Assembly: GCA_937991645.1 (NCBI GenBank)
Contig: CALKPL010000025.1
Span: 186,001 to 250,000, forward strand
Direction of reading: 5' to 3'
DNA from: UMGS1783 sp900555065
GTDB taxonomy: Bacteria > Bacillota > Clostridia > Oscillospirales > UMGS1783
DNA length: 64,000 nt
Below, piece after piece: positions 35,211 to 44,285 of this stretch. The notes beneath the pieces were generated by a model. The model worked only from the letters and a program-made list of their open reading frames with translations. It ran no database searches and had not been told where the DNA came from. Position 1 is the stretch's first letter. Every line of letters starts with the position of its first letter. Both the position numbers and the translations under genes were made by a program.

Positions 35211-35903
35211 TCAGTGTGGTGCTTCATGAAAGCGCTTTCTCAATTTCTCCAGCGCTTTTTTTTCAATCCTGGATACATAAGACCGGGAAATTCCCATAAG
35301 GTCCGCAGTGTCCTGCTGGCTTTTGGGGTAGCAATTATTGAGTCCATAGCGCAGAATAATGATCTTTTTTTCTCTATCGTCCAATATGGTGTTAATTCCT
35401 TGCAGCATGTGTTCAATCTTAAATTTTTTATCAATTGCGTCTACAATCGTATCTTCGCTGGCGATCACGTCGATTAAAGTGAGCTCATTGCCCTCTTTGT
35501 CGGTGTCAATCACATCGTTTATGGATATATCCTGAGAAGATTTCCGTTGCGACCGAAAATGCATAAGAATCTCATTTTCAATACAACGGGCCGCATAGGT
35601 TGAAAACCGCGCTCCCTTGTCGAAATTATAGGAGTCCACCGCTTTTATCAGGCCGATTGTTCCAATCGAAAGCAAATCATCCTGTTCCGATTCCGTCGCA
35701 TAATATTTTTTTACGACATGCGCGACCAGTCTTAAATTGTGATTGATCAAAACGTCCCGCGCTTCGCTGTCTCCATTTTTCAGCCGCTCTAGATATTTGG
35801 CCTCCTGCGCCGCTGAAAGTGGTTTCTGGAAAGAGTTCTGCATACGAATATACAGAATGAAGTACATGAAATGGTGGATCTGTGCAAAAAATTCCTGAAA
35901 CAA
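35211..35903 (-). CDS. sigK: RNA polymerase sporulation sigma factor SigK, uninterrupted, with pro-sequence
   Basis: A 230-residue sigma-70 factor with region 2 (NHNLRLVAHVVKKYY, DLLSIGTIGLIKAVDSYNFDKG, ARFSTYAARCIENEI) and region 4 (QQDTADLMGISRSYVSRIEKKALEKLR). About 20 hydrophobic N-terminal residues (FFAQIHHFMYFILYIRM) precede the PLS..EAKYLERL start of the mature protein, as in pro-sigma-K of Bacillus. The gene is not split by a skin element. TTG at 35903 sits 8 bases after GAGG; a GTG at 35912 has no spaced site. SigK directs late mother-cell transcription. Confidence 0.93.
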   Translation of the reverse strand: MFQEFFAQIHHFMYFILYIRMQNSFQKPLSAAQEAKYLERLKNGDSEARDVLINHNLRLVAHVVKKYYATESEQDDLLSIGTIGLIKAVDSYNFDKGARFSTYAARCIENEILMHFRSQRKSSQDISINDVIDTDKEGNELTLIDVIASEDTIVDAIDKKFKIEHMLQGINTILDDREKKIIILRYGLNNCYPKSQQDTADLMGISRSYVSRIEKKALEKLRKRFHEAPH

Positions 35904-36003
35904 AGCATTCACCTCAAATCAATTAAGGCCCTTATTCAATATATTATACGGTTCAACGCTTTGTCCAATGCCATTTTCAGTCTTATTTCACACGGGAAAA
36001 GCG

Positions 36004-36038
36004 CAAAAAGCCCGGCTGTAAATCAATACAGCCGGGCT
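36004..36038 (-). terminator. Terminator of the rpsA cluster
   Basis: AGCCCGGCTGTA (36009-36020) and TACAGCCGGGCT (36027-36038) form a 12-bp stem. On the minus strand TTTTTGC follows. Confidence 0.9.
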
Positions 36039-36058
36039 CGGCGCATACGTATTTTGTG

Positions 36059-38221
36059 TTATTCCTCAATTGCGGGTTCGTCTACAACGGGAGCAGTAAC
36101 TTTCTCCGCCTCATCCGAAGCATAAACAACGCTGTCCGTATCCCCTGCTTCGGTCTCATGGACCGACTCCGGCAACGCCGCTTTCATCGACAGGGAAATC
36201 CGATTGCGATCCCAGTCTATATCGATGATCTTGGCGGTTACTACATCTCCGGTTTTCAGCTTGTCGGAAACTTTTTCAATGTGCTCCGGTGCGATTTCGG
36301 AAATATGTATCAAACCGTCCACACCGGGAATGATCTCCGCAAAGGCGCCGTATTTCATCAGCTTAACAATCTTTGCGTCCACAATGTCGTCCACATGATA
36401 CTTCTGGCGGAACAACTCGATGGGGTTATCCTCCGGCTTCTTATAGCCAAGTGAAATACGTCCTGTCTCAGGATCAAAGTCCTTAACATAGACTGTGATC
36501 TCGTCGCCGACATTTACCACAGCGGACGGATGCTTGATCTTGCTCCATGACAGCTCGGTAATGTGAATCATGCCGTCCACACCGCCAATATCTACAAACG
36601 CACCATAGGACGTAAGCGAACGAACTACTCCGTCATACTGCTTGCCGACTTCGATCTCTGCGAGAATCTTCTCGCGGGCTTCTTTTCGCAGCTCGGCAAG
36701 CGCACGCTTGACGGAACCGATCACGCGCCTGCGGCGGCGGTCCACTTCAATAATCTTAAACTGCACCGTCTGCCCTTCCAGCTTGGAAAGATCCGTTTCA
36801 CGATCGGAAGTGATCTGCGAAGCCGGAATAAATACGCGGTTGCCCTCATAATTCACAACAACGCCGCCCTTTACGGCATTGATTACCTTGCCGGCGAGGA
36901 TCTCTCCGCTTTCCAGCGCTTCGCTCATGGTGACCCACGCCTTCTGCGCGTCCATGCGCTTCTTCGAAAGCGTCGCAGTTCCTTCAACGTCGTTTGTTTT
37001 GATAATCTGCGCCTCGACTACGTCTCCTACCTGAAACAACTTGGACAGGTCGGAAGGGTTGCCGGTAATCTCATCAGCCGGAATAATCCCGGTATATTTG
37101 GCTCCCACGTCGACATGGACTTCATTTGGCAGTACCGCCATTACAGTACCCGTTACGATTTCGCCTCTGCGAATCGTCTTCAGGGACTGCTCCAGCGCCT
37201 CTTCAAATGTCAGCTCCTTTGCTTCCTCCTGCTCCGCAGTATTCGTCTGCGCCGCCTGCGCTGGTTCCGCCGTTTCGGGAGCGGTCTGGGCCTGCTCCAA
37301 ATTTTCTGCGATGCCCTGATTCGTCTTTTGCTCTTCCATGTTTTCAGTCCATTCTTCCATGGTCTTCCTTACCTCCTCGATTATCCCGGACGGAGTGGAC
37401 GCTCCGGCCGTGATCCCTATCGGATCTATATTGATATAATTTTCCCGTTTTAAATCGGCCGCTGACTCAACATGTACGGTATGCGCGCACGTACGTTTGC
37501 ATATATCGTATAATCTGCGGGTATTTGCGCTGTTGGCGCCGCCGACAACAACCATAGCGGCCATCTGCCGCGCCATCTGCCCCGCTTCATTTTGTCTAGC
37601 GGAAGTCGTATTGCATATTGTATCAAAAATCTGGGCATTTGTATAGTGCTTCTCGGCAAAAAACTGACAAATTTTTAAAAATTCATCTTTATGAAACGTT
37701 GTCTGCGCTACAATTGTGAGTTCTGTGTCCCGAAACATCCCCGCAGCGTCCAGCATGCTGCACTGTTTGGCTGATTCGACAATAAAGACATTTTGCCGCT
37801 CGTCAGCCTGATTGCACTGGAAATACCCAACGATTCCCTCCACTTCGGGGTGCTCCCGTTCACCGGCAATCAGCAGCGAAGCGCCGCTTTCCGCGGTCCG
37901 CTTAGCAATGCGCTGAATACGCTGTACGCTGGGACAGGTCATGTCGTCGAAGGCAATACCCGCGCGCTTGAGCGCGTCCGTAACCGCCTGAGAAACCCCG
38001 TGCGCGCGAATGATTACATGCGCGCCGGACGGAATATCCTCGACGCGATTGGCGACGCGCACGCCCTTTTCTTCCAGCGACCGCGTCACTTCCCGGTTGT
38101 GAATCAGTTCGCCGAATGTATATAGATTGGGAGTTCCCTGCCGGACAAGCGCAAAAGCCTGTTCGACCGCCCGCCCCACGCCGTAACAAAAGCCGGCGGT
38201 TTTCGCCACGTATACGTTCAT
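36059..38221 (-). CDS. ispH: IspH-RpsA fusion: HMBPP reductase joined to S1 domains
   Basis: A 720-residue fusion. Residues 1-285 are IspH, the [4Fe-4S] enzyme ending the MEP isoprenoid pathway, with cluster cysteines in AGFCYGVGRA, DMTCPSVQRI and DTICNTTSARQNE. A Glu/Ala-rich linker (about 290-345) leads to four S1 RNA-binding domains (about 355-690; for example GEIVTGTVMAVL and DGMIHITELSWSKI), as in ribosomal protein S1. The fusion is typical of Clostridia. It overlaps plsC by 4 bases and ends the cmk-plsC-ispH/rpsA operon. Confidence 0.96.
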   Translation of the reverse strand: MNVYVAKTAGFCYGVGRAVEQAFALVRQGTPNLYTFGELIHNREVTRSLEEKGVRVANRVEDIPSGAHVIIRAHGVSQAVTDALKRAGIAFDDMTCPSVQRIQRIAKRTAESGASLLIAGEREHPEVEGIVGYFQCNQADERQNVFIVESAKQCSMLDAAGMFRDTELTIVAQTTFHKDEFLKICQFFAEKHYTNAQIFDTICNTTSARQNEAGQMARQMAAMVVVGGANSANTRRLYDICKRTCAHTVHVESAADLKRENYINIDPIGITAGASTPSGIIEEVRKTMEEWTENMEEQKTNQGIAENLEQAQTAPETAEPAQAAQTNTAEQEEAKELTFEEALEQSLKTIRRGEIVTGTVMAVLPNEVHVDVGAKYTGIIPADEITGNPSDLSKLFQVGDVVEAQIIKTNDVEGTATLSKKRMDAQKAWVTMSEALESGEILAGKVINAVKGGVVVNYEGNRVFIPASQITSDRETDLSKLEGQTVQFKIIEVDRRRRRVIGSVKRALAELRKEAREKILAEIEVGKQYDGVVRSLTSYGAFVDIGGVDGMIHITELSWSKIKHPSAVVNVGDEITVYVKDFDPETGRISLGYKKPEDNPIELFRQKYHVDDIVDAKIVKLMKYGAFAEIIPGVDGLIHISEIAPEHIEKVSDKLKTGDVVTAKIIDIDWDRNRISLSMKAALPESVHETEAGDTDSVVYASDEAEKVTAPVVDEPAIEE

Positions 38222-38814
38222 GTTCTTTGCTCCATAAGGCTGTGAACTCGATCCATAATCATATTGCTGGCCCGCTGAAGATCCTTCGCTCCTCCGTCCG
38301 TGAAGGCAAACTCGTCAAAGGTAATTGGTGTGCCAAATTTGACATATACCCGCCGGAACAGCCGCCGCTTCTGATTTTTGGTAGATAAGCCGACCGGAAC
38401 GACCGGACACTTTGTTTTATAGGCAAAAAGAGCCACGCCGGTCTTGGCCCGTACGTTTTCCCCCTGTTTTACCCGCTTACCCTCGGGAAAAATACCTAAA
38501 ACGTCGCCCCGCTTCAACACCTGCAAAGAGGTCTTGATGGCGGTAATGTCCTGTTTTCCTCGGTGCACCGGAAAACCGCCCAATTTGCGAATCAGCCAAC
38601 CTACGAACCGATTATTGAACAGCTCGGCCTTTGCCATGTAATAGATCTGCCGCCGCATACTTGTGGATACGAAGATTACGTCGTGCATGGACATATGGTT
38701 CGGCGCAATAATAAACGCGCCTTCCATCTGCGTGTTTTCCAGCCCCGACGCCTTGAGAAAATAAAACGCCTTTGCATAGAAAACCCCAAGTGCTCTTATA
38801 ATCCGGTAAAACAA
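38218..38814 (-). CDS. plsC: 1-acyl-sn-glycerol-3-phosphate acyltransferase
   Basis: A 198-residue membrane-associated acyltransferase making phosphatidic acid. Family blocks are present: APNHMSMHDVIF (catalytic HxxxxD variant NHMSMHD, about 38), then the FPVHRGK and GIFPEGKRV motifs for glycerol-phosphate binding, and PVVPVGL. It overlaps cmk by 19 bases at its 5' end and ispH-rpsA by 4 at its 3' end. Confidence 0.93.
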   Translation of the reverse strand: MFYRIIRALGVFYAKAFYFLKASGLENTQMEGAFIIAPNHMSMHDVIFVSTSMRRQIYYMAKAELFNNRFVGWLIRKLGGFPVHRGKQDITAIKTSLQVLKRGDVLGIFPEGKRVKQGENVRAKTGVALFAYKTKCPVVPVGLSTKNQKRRLFRRVYVKFGTPITFDEFAFTDGGAKDLQRASNMIMDRVHSLMEQRT

Positions 38815-39485
38815 TTTCCAGCACGCTCCTTTATCAACCGCTCCATCCGTGCGACTGTTTCCTCCAGGGATAGTTCGGAGTTGTCAATCAGGACTGCGTC
38901 CGCCGCCGCCTTTAGCGGCGCAATCTCCCTGCTGCTGTCATTTTTGTCCCGCTGTGCCATTTCGGCAAGTACCGTTTCGTATTCCGCGGGTACGCCGCGC
39001 TCTTTAAGTTCTTTTGTCCGCCTGCACGCGCGCGCCTCTATACTTGCGCTGAGAAAAAATTTTACCTGCGCATGCGGCAGTATGACTGTACCGATATCGC
39101 GTCCATCCATAATAACATGGTTTTCTCGGGCAATGCCGCGTTGCAGTTCCAGCAGAAAAGCCCGAACGCTGGGGATGGAGGATACATCGGATGCTGCCAT
39201 GGATACCGCCGGCGTACGAATCTGGTCGGAAACATCCTCCCCGTTGAGCAAAACCCGTTGCACGCCGTCAATGAACTTAAGCTCAATACGGATTTCTTTC
39301 AATTTGGGTTCAACCAATTCGCCGCAACGCAGATTTTTCACACCGGATCGCAGGCAATACAGGCCGACCGCACGATACAGCGCGCCCGTGTCAATATACA
39401 AAAAGCCCAGTTTTTTTGACAACAGTTTTGCCGCCGTACTCTTTCCCGCACCGGACGGGCCGTCGATCGCAATATTCAATGGCAC
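38796..39485 (-). CDS. cmk: Cytidylate kinase
   Basis: A 229-residue CMP/dCMP kinase. P-loop GPSGAGKST at residues 9-17, then YIDTGALYRAVG, VSSIPSVRAFLLELQR and the strong MDGRDIGTVILPHA motif. Length is standard. The start ATG lies 15 bases after the HI0933-type flavoprotein gene, so the two are co-transcribed. The order flavoprotein-cmk-plsC-ispH/rpsA is a common clostridial block. Confidence 0.96.
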   Translation of the reverse strand: MPLNIAIDGPSGAGKSTAAKLLSKKLGFLYIDTGALYRAVGLYCLRSGVKNLRCGELVEPKLKEIRIELKFIDGVQRVLLNGEDVSDQIRTPAVSMAASDVSSIPSVRAFLLELQRGIARENHVIMDGRDIGTVILPHAQVKFFLSASIEARACRRTKELKERGVPAEYETVLAEMAQRDKNDSSREIAPLKAAADAVLIDNSELSLEETVARMERLIKERAGNCFTGL

Positions 39486-39500
39486 AATATCAGCCTCCGT

Positions 39501-40736
39501 CTATCTTGTTTTTTCGATAATCGCCTCTGCGGCCAAAACCGCAGTGGCGAACGCAATGTGAAGGTTGAAACCGCCCGTGAGCGCATCCACATCCAAAATT
39601 TCACCTGCAAAGTACATATCCTTGACAAGCTTGGATTCCATGGTCGTGGGATTTACCTGGCGTACGCTGACGCCGCCCGCAGTGATTACCGCTTCGTCCG
39701 CCCCGCCTCGGTCCGTAACCGTCAGCGGAAATCCCTTGATTGCTTTTGACAGCGCGCCGCGATCTGCGCGCGTTATAAGGTTTACCGGTTTTTCAGGCGC
39801 AATTCCGCTTACCGCAAGTATCTCCGGAATCATGGTTCGCGGCAGCAGCTGATGCAGTGAATTTTTCAATGCCCTGTTTTGCTGACTTGCAAAATCGCGG
39901 AGAATCCGCGCGTCGAGCATGTCTGCGTCCAGCCCCGGCTTACAGTCGATCCTTGCCTGCAAAGGCAACGGTTCATTGCGCAGAAGCGAGGATGCCGTGA
40001 GTGCCAGCGGTCCGGAAATCCCCTTATGCGTAAACAAAACTTCACCAAGTTCGTCAAAAAGCCGTTTGGAACCGTCGTACAGTTTGAGCCGCACATTTTT
40101 CAGCGTCAGCCCCTGCATACGCGCGCAGGCGTCTTCAGCGCAGAGAAGTGAAACCAGTACAGGCGTTCGTTTGGTTATATCATGTCCGTATGCCTGCGCG
40201 AATCGGTACCCGTCTCCTCTGCTCCCGGTTTTGGGATATGTAATGCCCCCGGTCGCGAGCAATATTATATCATACGTATTTTCTGTTCCGTCGCTCAGAA
40301 CCAGGCGAAACGGCCCGTTATCCCGGATTTCGGTTACCCTGCCGCGCCGTAGCCGCACAGACGTCCCTCGAAGCTTCTTGTCAAAAATATGGATCACATC
40401 CTGCGCCTGGTCCGATACGGGAAAAACACGGTTTCCGCGTTCCACTTTGAGCGGCAGCCCCTGTCCTTCCAGGTAGGCGATCAGATCATCGGGAGAAAAC
40501 CGCGTAAGCGCGCTGTATAAAAAACGTGGATTGGCAATCACATTTTGCAAAAAAGCGTCCCGATCGCACTTGTTTGTAATATTGCACCGCCCCTTGCCGG
40601 TAATGCGGAGCTTCCTTCCGATTTTCTCGTTTTGTTCAAACACGTCGGCGGCGACGCCCGCATCAGCCAAACGCGCCGCAGCCATTAAGCCCGCAGCGCC
40701 CGCGCCTATAATCGCAACGCTTCGCCTCGCCGTCAT
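39501..40736 (-). CDS. HI0933/BaiN family NAD(P)/FAD-dependent oxidoreductase
   Basis: A 411-residue flavoprotein. The N-terminal FAD fold is GAGAAGLMAAARLADAG, then KIGRKLRITGKGRCNITN, which is the HI0933 family signature. A central nucleotide-like domain has LLATGGITYPKTGSRGDGY, and the C-terminal part has FAGEILDVDALTGGFNLHIAFATA. Substrate is unknown; the gene habitually precedes cmk. It lies 12 bases after the RpiR gene. Confidence 0.92.
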   Translation of the reverse strand: MTARRSVAIIGAGAAGLMAAARLADAGVAADVFEQNEKIGRKLRITGKGRCNITNKCDRDAFLQNVIANPRFLYSALTRFSPDDLIAYLEGQGLPLKVERGNRVFPVSDQAQDVIHIFDKKLRGTSVRLRRGRVTEIRDNGPFRLVLSDGTENTYDIILLATGGITYPKTGSRGDGYRFAQAYGHDITKRTPVLVSLLCAEDACARMQGLTLKNVRLKLYDGSKRLFDELGEVLFTHKGISGPLALTASSLLRNEPLPLQARIDCKPGLDADMLDARILRDFASQQNRALKNSLHQLLPRTMIPEILAVSGIAPEKPVNLITRADRGALSKAIKGFPLTVTDRGGADEAVITAGGVSVRQVNPTTMESKLVKDMYFAGEILDVDALTGGFNLHIAFATAVLAAEAIIEKTR

Positions 40737-40748
40737 ATGCTGCCTCCG

Positions 40749-41642
40749 TCAATAGAGGGTCTGATCTTCCTTTGCGCTGTCCACATTGTTTTTGTCATAT
40801 ACTTTATATTCCTCCCAAATCTGTTCCAGTTCCAGAAAGACCTGTTCCACTTCATTTCTCTTTTTCAGCGTTACGCCCACAATCAAAGCGTTTATAAGAC
40901 TCATCGGCGCGACAAGCGAATCGACGTATGAGGCCATATCGCTCTGCGCAATCAAGAGAATAGACGCGTACGGAGCCAGCGGTGAAGTAATGCTGTCCGT
41001 CAGCGCGATAACCGTCGCGCCCCGATCGCTCGCGAAGTTGAGCGCGCGTACCGTGCGTTTTGAATAGCGCGGGAAGCTTATACCGATTACAACGTCCTTT
41101 TCATCCACGCGCAGAATCTGCTCGAACATTTCGCTTGCGCCGTTTGCGTCCACCTGACGTATGTTGTCAAATGCCAGGTTCAGATTATAGCTCAAAAAGC
41201 TGGCAAGCGTCCCGGCGCTGCGAACGCCAATTATATAAATATTACGCGCCTCCAGCAATTTTTCGACAGCCTGATCAAACGCGGCGGGATCTAGCTGCTG
41301 CAGCGTTTCGCTGATATTCAACATATCGGATGTGAGCACGCTACGTAAAACGCCGCTGTCCCGAACCTTGTCCTCAGTGACCTGCATACGCTGTAGGGAT
41401 GTAAGCTTGTTGCGGATCAGCCTCTGCAGTTCCTTTTTGAGTTCAGGATAACCTTCGAACCCCAGTTCGACGACAAAGCGTACGACAGTGGATTCGCTCA
41501 CGCCAACGGTCTGTCCCAGCCTGGCCGCCGTCATAAACGCGGCCTTGTCATAGTGCTGCAGGATATAGTCGGCGATCGCCTTTTGCCCCTTGGAAAAGCC
41601 GGCATACTGCTCCTGAATCGTATCCATTAAATCATTTGGCAT
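40749..41642 (-). CDS. MurR/RpiR family transcriptional regulator
   Basis: A 297-residue regulator. The N-terminal HTH_6 domain (about 1-77, ARLGQTVGVSESTVVRFVVELG) is followed by a SIS sugar-phosphate binding domain (about 125-260, IYIIGVRSAGTLASFLSYNL and DVVIGISFPRYSKRTVRALN). ATG at 41642 lies 6 bases after GGGGTG; a GTG at 41651 overlaps that site. It is placed at the head of the flavoprotein-cmk block, but its ligand and target are not evident. Confidence 0.9.
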   Translation of the reverse strand: MPNDLMDTIQEQYAGFSKGQKAIADYILQHYDKAAFMTAARLGQTVGVSESTVVRFVVELGFEGYPELKKELQRLIRNKLTSLQRMQVTEDKVRDSGVLRSVLTSDMLNISETLQQLDPAAFDQAVEKLLEARNIYIIGVRSAGTLASFLSYNLNLAFDNIRQVDANGASEMFEQILRVDEKDVVIGISFPRYSKRTVRALNFASDRGATVIALTDSITSPLAPYASILLIAQSDMASYVDSLVAPMSLINALIVGVTLKKRNEVEQVFLELEQIWEEYKVYDKNNVDSAKEDQTLY

Positions 41643-41733
41643 GCGTTTCACCCCATGAAATTTTCACTGTTTATTATTCTACCATCTTACAGGGAGAAAA
41701 ACAATAGCCGCTGTATAAAATCAGGCGTGGCAA

Positions 41734-41759
41734 ATGGCCGGGAATATTATCCCGGCCAT
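41734..41759. terminator. Hairpin between SASP and RpiR genes
   Basis: ATGGCCGGGA and TCCCGGCCAT form a perfect 10-bp stem with a 6-base loop. T tracts are weak on both sides. It lies just after the SASP gene stop and most likely terminates it. Confidence 0.65.
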
Positions 41760-41781
41760 TATATAGAGTACATGAATTCAG

Positions 41782-41961
41782 TTACATGCTCTGAGCAACA
41801 GACTCGATCATCTTTTTGACCATCTGGCCGCCGATCGAACCAGCCTGTTTGGAAGAGAGGTCGCCGTTGTAGCCCTGATTGAGGGTGACGCCTACTTCGC
41901 TGGCACATTCCATCTTAAACCTGTTGAGCGCTTCTTTTTTAGAAGGAACCATATTCGCCAT
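41782..41961 (-). CDS. Alpha/beta-type small acid-soluble spore protein
   Basis: A 59-residue SASP that coats forespore DNA and protects it from UV. It shows the two family blocks: KKEALNRFKMECASEVGV (N-terminal helix with the germination protease site) and SSKQAGSIGGQMVKKMIE (C-terminal GGxMVKxMI block). The protease site usually reads E-F/I-A-S-E; here it is ECASE. ATG at 41961 follows AAAGGAGT. An in-frame start 45 bases earlier lacks a site. Confidence 0.93.
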   Translation of the reverse strand: MANMVPSKKEALNRFKMECASEVGVTLNQGYNGDLSSKQAGSIGGQMVKKMIESVAQSM

Positions 41962-42051
41962 TGTGTTTCCACTCCTTTTCTTTATTTTCCGATTACGGAC
42001 TTGCAATAGTAGTATGCCAGCGTCCAGAAAATATATCAGAGGAAGTTTCTG

Positions 42052-42672
42052 TCAGTCCGCAATAGTCAGATGAATAATGGAAACTTCATTCGCAGTATAA
42101 GACCGTTCTCCTTCCGCAGTTTTTTTCGTATATGTACGGCTCTGTATTCTACCCTGAATCTGAATCTGAGTACCCACCTTCAGTTGCGCTGCAAATACAG
42201 CGTTTCTGCCCCAGGCGACGCAGGGAATGTAATCTGACTTTCCGAACTTTCGGTTGACGGCGATGAGAATGTCGGAAATTTCGCGTCCCAGCGGCGTTTT
42301 ACGATAAGATACGGGTTTACAAATAAAACCGCAAAGCGAAATATCATTCTGGTATGTTGGTTCAATGTCGATCAGCAGCTCGACATGCGTCGCAAACAGG
42401 GACAGCGACAAATGATTTTTGCCGCACTCGACAACGTTGCGTGAGCGGTATTGACCCTGAATCCGTAAAACGTCCTGCAGAGATATATTTTTTGCTGCAT
42501 AAACTTTTTCCGGTAAAATGACTCGTAACACATCCATCGTGCCGCTGGTCCGCATGACATGGATGGGAAAGGAATAGAAGTCCTCGTCATACATTGTATG
42601 GCTGAAAACCGGCAGTTCATTGACAACGCCGCTGATAACAGCGGCATTGTTGACTCTCGACGTATTTTCCAT
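42052..42672 (-). CDS. SSB/PriB-like protein with two OB-type domains
   Basis: A 206-residue protein. The C-terminal half (about 105-206) is a clear SSB/PriB OB fold (DILIAVNRKFGKSDYIPCVAWG, then AAQLKVGTQIQIQGRIQSRTY). The N-terminal half looks like a second, diverged OB domain. It lacks the acidic C-terminal tip of replicative SSB. ATG at 42672 follows GGAGG and lies inside the upstream gene's stop region, so the pair is translationally coupled. A role in DNA binding is inferred; the partner is unknown. Confidence 0.75.
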   Translation of the reverse strand: MENTSRVNNAAVISGVVNELPVFSHTMYDEDFYSFPIHVMRTSGTMDVLRVILPEKVYAAKNISLQDVLRIQGQYRSRNVVECGKNHLSLSLFATHVELLIDIEPTYQNDISLCGFICKPVSYRKTPLGREISDILIAVNRKFGKSDYIPCVAWGRNAVFAAQLKVGTQIQIQGRIQSRTYTKKTAEGERSYTANEVSIIHLTIAD

Positions 42673-42674
42673 TA

Positions 42675-43208
42675 TCAATCCTCCGGAGTTGTAAGCAAAA
42701 TCAGCGCGCATGCGAGCATGGCCGTGTAAACGTCCTGAACCGGCGGGATATTTTCATAGAGATATTCCTGCATCTCCAGTTTTTGTCCGTAAACACCTTT
42801 TATCTCCCGGAACAGAGTCAGGATAATGGAGTCGTCATCTATACTGGATACAGAAATGGTATTTTTTTCATTGATACCGCAGGTAACTGCCGTAAGCTGC
42901 GCCGAACGCAGGTAGGAAATATCCTCGAAGCGCGTCGGATCAAAAACTGCAATCCCGTTTTTTTTCATCATTCCGTCTGCATTTCCATGTATCTCGGATA
43001 CATCCTTTGCAATAAGCAGAACATCCGCCTGAAAATTTTTCGGGTATTTTCCGGGTCCAGCCTCCAACAGCAGGATATCTGGTTGGGCTTCAACCGTTCC
43101 ACCACAGCAGCGGTTCTTGTCAACCCACAGTATCTTTCTGTACTTGGAAACGCAGGCCGCGAAATCCGGTGTCACACCGTTTTGGCATAACAAAATCGCT
43201 CTGATCAA
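42675..43208 (-). CDS. Uncharacterised protein coupled to the SSB-like gene
   Basis: A 177-residue cytosolic protein of alternating beta/alpha character (IRAILLCQNG, DILLLEAG, DVLLIAKDV). Its C-terminal half (AVTCGINEKNTISVSSID, then a helix rich in Ala/Leu) is faintly like a Mur ligase middle-domain tail, but no ATP loop is present. Two cysteines lie together (KNRCCGG). It lies between pdaB and the SSB-like gene on one strand. A sporulation or DNA role is only suggested by context. Confidence 0.65.
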   Translation of the reverse strand: MIRAILLCQNGVTPDFAACVSKYRKILWVDKNRCCGGTVEAQPDILLLEAGPGKYPKNFQADVLLIAKDVSEIHGNADGMMKKNGIAVFDPTRFEDISYLRSAQLTAVTCGINEKNTISVSSIDDDSIILTLFREIKGVYGQKLEMQEYLYENIPPVQDVYTAMLACALILLTTPED

Positions 43209-43226
43209 GGGAGTTCCTCCATACGT

Positions 43227-44114
43227 TTACTCCAGAAGTGTCACCTGACGTCTGATGTCCCGCGTCACTGCTGATTCTTCAAGGTTTGCAGCGTCGCTGG
43301 AATCGGCGTTTTCCTCAGAGAACGTTCCTTGTGTGTCGTCACTTTCCGGGCTGGTTACTATATATTGTTGCCCGGTATGGTCTATATTATAATTTTCATA
43401 ATAGATAAGTTCCGAGATTTTGACAAGCTGTATATCCTTAGCCTTGAGCGATTCCAGAATCATTGGAAGCGCTTCAGGGGTATGCAGCGCCGCGTTGTGG
43501 AACAGCACGATAGAACCAGGCTGCGTTTTGTCTAGAACGCGTTTGGTAATCTGTTCAGCGGAAAGGTTTTTCCAGTCCAGGCTGTCGACGTCCCATTGGA
43601 TAGTGTAATATCCGGCGTTTTTCAATGTGGATATTACGCTGTCGTTGTAGTCGCCGTAGGGCGGCCTGAACAGGTTTGGCTTTACGCCGGTTATTTTTTC
43701 AATCTTGCTGGAACAATCCTCTACCTGCTTGATCATATCGTCTGCAGACAGTTGCGTCATGTGCGGATGAGTGTCGGAATGATTCATAATTTCATGTCCG
43801 GCATTATGCAGCGCCAGGACTGACTCTGGATATTTGTCTACCCATTCGCCTACGACAAAGAACGTCGCCTTCACATCGTATTTTGCGAGAATATCAATAA
43901 TCTGCTGGGTATCCTCGTTGCCCCAGGCTGCGTCGAAGGAAATGGACGCCAAATTGTCTTTGCGATCCACTCTATAGATCGGCAGCTGTCTGTTGCTGGC
44001 GTTTGTGGCTGCGCTGTTGACAATGGAAGTGGAGAACAAAATTGTCGTGAGCGCCACCACTGTAATTAGGAAAATGACCGCGATTGTTTTTTTTCTGAAT
44101 AATAATATTTTCAT
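43227..44114 (-). CDS. pdaB: Polysaccharide deacetylase family protein, PdaB-type
   Basis: A 295-residue exported protein with a signal/anchor helix (about 8-32) and a NodB domain (about 52-240). Metal and catalytic motifs are SFDAAWGNED, HSDTHPHM, RPPYGDY, WDVDSLDW and IVLFHN. The Ala in SFDAAWG, where many deacetylases have Asp, is typical of sporulation PdaB proteins. A low-complexity acidic tail of about 45 residues follows. It acts on spore or cell-envelope peptidoglycan. Sporulation neighbours fit. Confidence 0.87.
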   Translation of the reverse strand: MKILLFRKKTIAVIFLITVVALTTILFSTSIVNSAATNASNRQLPIYRVDRKDNLASISFDAAWGNEDTQQIIDILAKYDVKATFFVVGEWVDKYPESVLALHNAGHEIMNHSDTHPHMTQLSADDMIKQVEDCSSKIEKITGVKPNLFRPPYGDYNDSVISTLKNAGYYTIQWDVDSLDWKNLSAEQITKRVLDKTQPGSIVLFHNAALHTPEALPMILESLKAKDIQLVKISELIYYENYNIDHTGQQYIVTSPESDDTQGTFSEENADSSDAANLEESAVTRDIRRQVTLLE

Positions 44115-44285
44115 ACCCGTTCAACCCCCATTTGTTACATGTTTATTAGAACGCGCAACTGATTATTACTCACATTTCATGTCGAAAGCCTATTTCTAAT
44201 TTTTATAAATTCACGAAATATATGGTCGGTATATAAGCCTGCGGCTAAGAAAAACTAAAGATGTACTGGAATGAGGTGATAAGCA

